From positions 1-7,873 of the forward strand of contig JAQCNK010000078.1 of the NCBI GenBank assembly GCA_028275075.1: a stretch of 7,873 bases of DNA. The letters run 5' to 3'. The translations under genes and the position numbers were made by a program. Within the stretch, counting starts at the first letter, position 1; each line of letters begins with the position of its first letter. Source of the stretch: Haloarcula sp. (GTDB lineage: Archaea > Halobacteriota > Halobacteria > Halobacteriales > Haloarculaceae). Shown here piece after piece: positions 5,862-7,873 of this stretch. The notes beneath the pieces are model-generated. The model made no database searches. It was given only the letters and a program-made list of their open reading frames with translations, and was not told where the DNA came from.

Positions 5862-6158
5862 TTAACGGCGCGTCTGCGACAGTTGGATAGAGAAGTACCC
5901 ACCCAGATAACAGAGGCCAACGCTGGTGGCGAAGGCGACCAGCAGCAGGATCTTCGGCGAGGCGGTGCTCGGATCGACTGTGGGGAGGTACCCGGCGACG
6001 CTCGTCGGGAACAGGCCGTACATCGGTAACAACGCCACGAGCAATCCCAGCAGCGCGCTCTGTAGCATCAGCGTGCGTGGGACCGACTGCCGGAAGAACG
6101 AGTGGCGCTGATACAGCGCGGCGGAAAAGTGGATACTACCTAGTGTGGATTCCCTCAC
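5862..6158 (-). CDS. Small membrane protein, unknown function
   Basis: The product has 98 residues from a GTG at 6158 that overlaps the lpdA stop by 23 bases, suggesting translational coupling to lpdA. An ATG at 6068 (68 residues) is the alternative; strong G/C third positions between about 6130 and 6068 favour the longer form. Two probable transmembrane segments are visible, about 30-50 (MLQSALLGLLVALLPMYGLF) and 69-89 (ILLLVAFATSVGLCYLGGYF), separated by a short Ser/Thr/Pro-containing loop. The family is not recognised. The stop lies exactly where the aldo/keto reductase remnant begins, so this gene may itself have lost its original 3' end in the same event. Confidence 0.55.
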   Translation of the reverse strand: MRESTLGSIHFSAALYQRHSFFRQSVPRTLMLQSALLGLLVALLPMYGLFPTSVAGYLPTVDPSTASPKILLLVAFATSVGLCYLGGYFSIQLSQTRR

Positions 6159-7551
6159 CGCGGGCGGCCTTGGCGGCCTCGTGGACGGCCTCCGACAGCG
6201 TCGGATGAGTGTGGATCGTACTGGCGATATCTTCGAGGCGCGCGCTCATCTCGACGCCCAGCGCAAGCTCGGCGATGAGTTCGGAGGCCTCCGGACCGAC
6301 GATCTGGGCCCCCAGTAAGAACTCCGTGTCGGCGTCGGCGACGACGCGGACGAACCCCGCACGCTCGTTCAGCGTCAGCGCCCGACCGCTCGCCCGCAGG
6401 GGCATCTGGCCGACGACGGGGTCAAAGCCGGCGTCTTCAGCCTCGGCCTCGGTCAGCCCCACCGTCCCGATTTCGGGGTCGGTAAAGACGGCTGCCGGGA
6501 CGGCCTGGTGGTCCAGGGCCGCCGGCTCGCCCGCCGCCACCTCGGCGGCCACCTCCCCCTCGGCCATCGCTTTGTGCGCAAGCATCGGCTCACCGGCCAC
6601 ATCACCGACAGCGAAGACGTGGTCGAGATCGGTCCGGGCTGTTTCGTCCGTCGCAAGGACGCCGTTCTCGTCGGGGTCGAGGTCGACGTTTTCGAGCCCC
6701 AGCGTGTCGGTCACCGGCTCGCGACCGACCGCGACGAGGCATTTGTCTGCGTGGTACTCCGACACCGCGTCGTCCGCATCGCTCGTCGCCACGCGGATGC
6801 GGCCGTCCTCGAGTGTCTCCCAATCGCTGGCGGCCTCGCCGAACGCGAAGTCGATGCCCAGCGACTCGGCGCGCTCGTGGACGACAGCGCTGACATCTTC
6901 CTCGTAGCCCGGCAACACGTCGTCGAGCATCTCCACGACGGTCACCTCGGCGCCCAGCTTCGCGAACACCGTCGACAGCTCCATCCCGATGTAGCCCGCT
7001 CCGACCACGAGCAACTCGTCGGGGACCGTCTCAAGAGCCAGCGCGTCACGCGAGGAGAGGACCTGCTCGCCGTCGAACTCGAAGCCCGGCACCTCGATAG
7101 GTCGACTGCCCGTGGCGACGATAGCGTGGTCGAACGCGATGATCTCAGAGTCGTGGTCGCTGTGGGCCAGCCGGATACTCCCGTTGTCGACAAATTTGGC
7201 GGTCCCCTCGATGAGGTCGACGCCCGCTGATTTGCACAACGACTCGACCCCGCGGGTCAGGCGGGTGACAACGCCGTCTTTCCACTCGGTCAGTCCGACC
7301 ATGTCGACCGCGGGGTCCGCGAAGATGCCCATATCCTCGGCTTCGCGAGCGTCGTGCACGATATCGCTCGCCGAGATGAGCGCCTTCGAGGGGATGCAGC
7401 CGTGGTTCAGACAGGTCCCGCCGTACGCGTCCCGTTCAACCAGTGTCGTGTCGAGGCCGAGTTGGGCGCTCCTGATTGCGGCCACGTAGCCGCCCGGCCC
7501 CCCACCGATGACCAGTACGTCCGTTTCCGTTTTACCGTCTCCGACGACCAT
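6136..7551 (-). CDS. lpdA: Dihydrolipoamide dehydrogenase (E3)
   Basis: This 471-residue flavoprotein reoxidises dihydrolipoamide using NAD+, normally as E3 of 2-oxoacid dehydrogenase complexes or with the glycine cleavage system. The FAD loop GGGPGG is at 16-21. The redox-active disulfide motif GGTCLNHGC has C47 and C52. ATGSRP is at 146-151, the NAD-binding loop GAGYIG at 184-189, and the second FAD motif VFAVGD at 312-317. The catalytic His-Glu pair is H449/E454 within HTHPTLSEAVHEA. Length and all motifs are complete. The ATG at 7551 has a TATA-like box 27 bases upstream. No E1, E2 or lipoate gene is in view; it is divergent from samp2 and followed by an overlapping small membrane-protein frame. 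Related flavoprotein disulfide reductases are excluded by the His-Glu signature and the CxxxxC type. Confidence 0.95.
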   Translation of the reverse strand: MVVGDGKTETDVLVIGGGPGGYVAAIRSAQLGLDTTLVERDAYGGTCLNHGCIPSKALISASDIVHDAREAEDMGIFADPAVDMVGLTEWKDGVVTRLTRGVESLCKSAGVDLIEGTAKFVDNGSIRLAHSDHDSEIIAFDHAIVATGSRPIEVPGFEFDGEQVLSSRDALALETVPDELLVVGAGYIGMELSTVFAKLGAEVTVVEMLDDVLPGYEEDVSAVVHERAESLGIDFAFGEAASDWETLEDGRIRVATSDADDAVSEYHADKCLVAVGREPVTDTLGLENVDLDPDENGVLATDETARTDLDHVFAVGDVAGEPMLAHKAMAEGEVAAEVAAGEPAALDHQAVPAAVFTDPEIGTVGLTEAEAEDAGFDPVVGQMPLRASGRALTLNERAGFVRVVADADTEFLLGAQIVGPEASELIAELALGVEMSARLEDIASTIHTHPTLSEAVHEAAKAARGEGIHTR

Positions 7552-7574
7552 ACCGATATCTCGACGGGGCGCCT

Positions 7575-7580
7575 GATAAA
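7575..7580 (-). promoter_or_regulatory. Predicted lpdA promoter (TATA-like)
   Basis: On the minus strand the bases read tttatc after a run of four C's, centred about 27 bases before the lpdA ATG at 7551. This predicts a leaderless transcript. Confidence 0.55.
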
Positions 7581-7588
7581 GGGGCCGA

Positions 7589-7604
7589 GCTACAGTCCTG
7601 TAGC
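7589..7604. promoter_or_regulatory. Palindromic operator candidate between lpdA and samp2
   Basis: gctacag-tc-ctgtagc is a perfect 7-bp inverted repeat around a 2-base centre. Each edge is exactly 38 bases from a start codon (7551 on the left, 7642 on the right), so the centre is midway between the divergent genes. A third half-site, gctaca, is at 7629-7634. Half-site centres are 10 and 30 bases apart, which places them on one face of the helix. A dimeric regulator acting on both genes is inferred; its identity is unknown. Confidence 0.5.
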
Positions 7605-7641
7605 CGACAGACTCAAACCCGTAATCCGGCTACACCGGGGT

Positions 7642-7842
7642 ATGAACGTCACCGTCGAGGTGGCCGGCGAGGAGACCCACGAACTCGACATCGCCGAGGG
7701 CGCCACCTACGCCGAACTGCTCGCGCCGCTGGACCTCTCGCCACATGCGGTGTCGGTGATGGTCGACGAGCAGACGGTGCCGACGAACCAGCCCGTCGAG
7801 AGCGACCACGTCCGCGTCGTGCGGCTCATCAAAGGTGGGTAA
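7642..7842 (+). CDS. samp2: SAMP2-type ubiquitin-like small archaeal modifier protein
   Basis: The product is a 66-residue beta-grasp protein beginning MNVTVEVAGEETHELDIAEG and ending VRLIKGG, with the C-terminal diglycine needed for activation. Length and both ends agree with Haloferax volcanii SAMP2 as I remember it. SAMP2 is adenylated by the E1-like UbaA, attached to lysines of target proteins, and also acts as sulfur carrier for tRNA wobble-uridine thiolation. The ATG is chosen by this match; the frame stays open leftward through the promoter region and the lpdA antisense, which is not coding. The only lysine is K64; position 58, a lysine in H. volcanii, is Arg here. No strong TATA box is seen, only tcaaac at 7613-7618 at the right distance. 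The stop overlaps the edge of repeat copy C. Confidence 0.93.
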   Translation: MNVTVEVAGEETHELDIAEGATYAELLAPLDLSPHAVSVMVDEQTVPTNQPVESDHVRVVRLIKGG

Positions 7843-7873
7843 TACTGGTGGCTGTATACGGGTCGACAGAACG
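7842..7873 (+). repeat. Dispersed repeat, copy C (cut by window end)
   Basis: atactg, two variable bases and ggct match copy B; two extra bases (gt, 7854-7855) then precede the core atacgggtcgacagaacg at 7856-7873, which is identical in copies A and B. The tail ending tagaattcg, if present, lies beyond the window. The copy starts at the last base of the samp2 stop codon. Confidence 0.8.

Noticed and set aside
6508..7230. Plus-strand frame of 240 residues opposite lpdA
   Set aside because: The minus strand encodes a complete dihydrolipoamide dehydrogenase; this is its mirror frame.
7354..7641. Leftward extension of the samp2 frame
   Set aside because: It covers lpdA antisense and the divergent promoter region; the 66-residue form matches the known SAMP2 length.
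556..7873. Repeat copies as a CRISPR array or replication origin boxes
   Set aside because: Copies are kilobases apart with no regular spacers and no cas genes, and the sequence does not resemble the haloarchaeal origin recognition box as I know it, nor is an orc1/cdc6 gene present.

Overview
The window comes from a haloarchaeon (class Halobacteria), genus not determined. The DNA is GC-rich with strong G/C preference at third codon positions. The soluble proteins are rich in Asp and Glu. Most genes have a TATA-like box about 27 bases upstream of the start codon, the pattern of leaderless haloarchaeal mRNAs. The window also holds a SAMP2-type ubiquitin-like protein and a leucyl-tRNA synthetase joining a bacterial-type body to an archaeal C-terminal domain.

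Layout from left to right. Bases 1-582 are the 3' part of an ornithine cyclodeaminase/mu-crystallin family gene (+). Its last codons and stop lie in a repeat that is followed by an inverted copy, giving a long hairpin (559-634). After a 177-base gap comes leuS (760-3450, +). It converges with a 1-base-spaced stress pair on the minus strand, a PrxQ/Bcp-like peroxiredoxin (3456-3908) downstream of a small heat-shock protein (3910-4311). A second repeat copy lies at the hsp20 promoter. Next on the minus strand come a two-helix membrane protein (4393-4647), pheA (4764-5576), the C-terminal remnant of an aldo/keto reductase (5618-5860), a second small membrane protein (5862-6158) and lpdA (6136-7551). 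A 90-base divergent promoter region separates lpdA from samp2 (7642-7842, +). A third repeat copy begins at the samp2 stop and is cut by the window end.

Most genes are housekeeping: leucine charging, phenylalanine synthesis, dihydrolipoamide oxidation, peroxide and heat defence, and protein modification or tRNA thiolation. They do not form one pathway. The structure most worth following is non-coding. One is the dispersed repeat built around atacgggtcgacagaacg, present four times and once as a hairpin-forming head-to-head pair. The other is a perfect 16-bp palindrome centred exactly midway between the lpdA and samp2 start codons, with a third half-site in phase. No CRISPR array, tRNA, rRNA, integrase or transposase gene is visible, and no gene-free stretch exceeds 300 bases.
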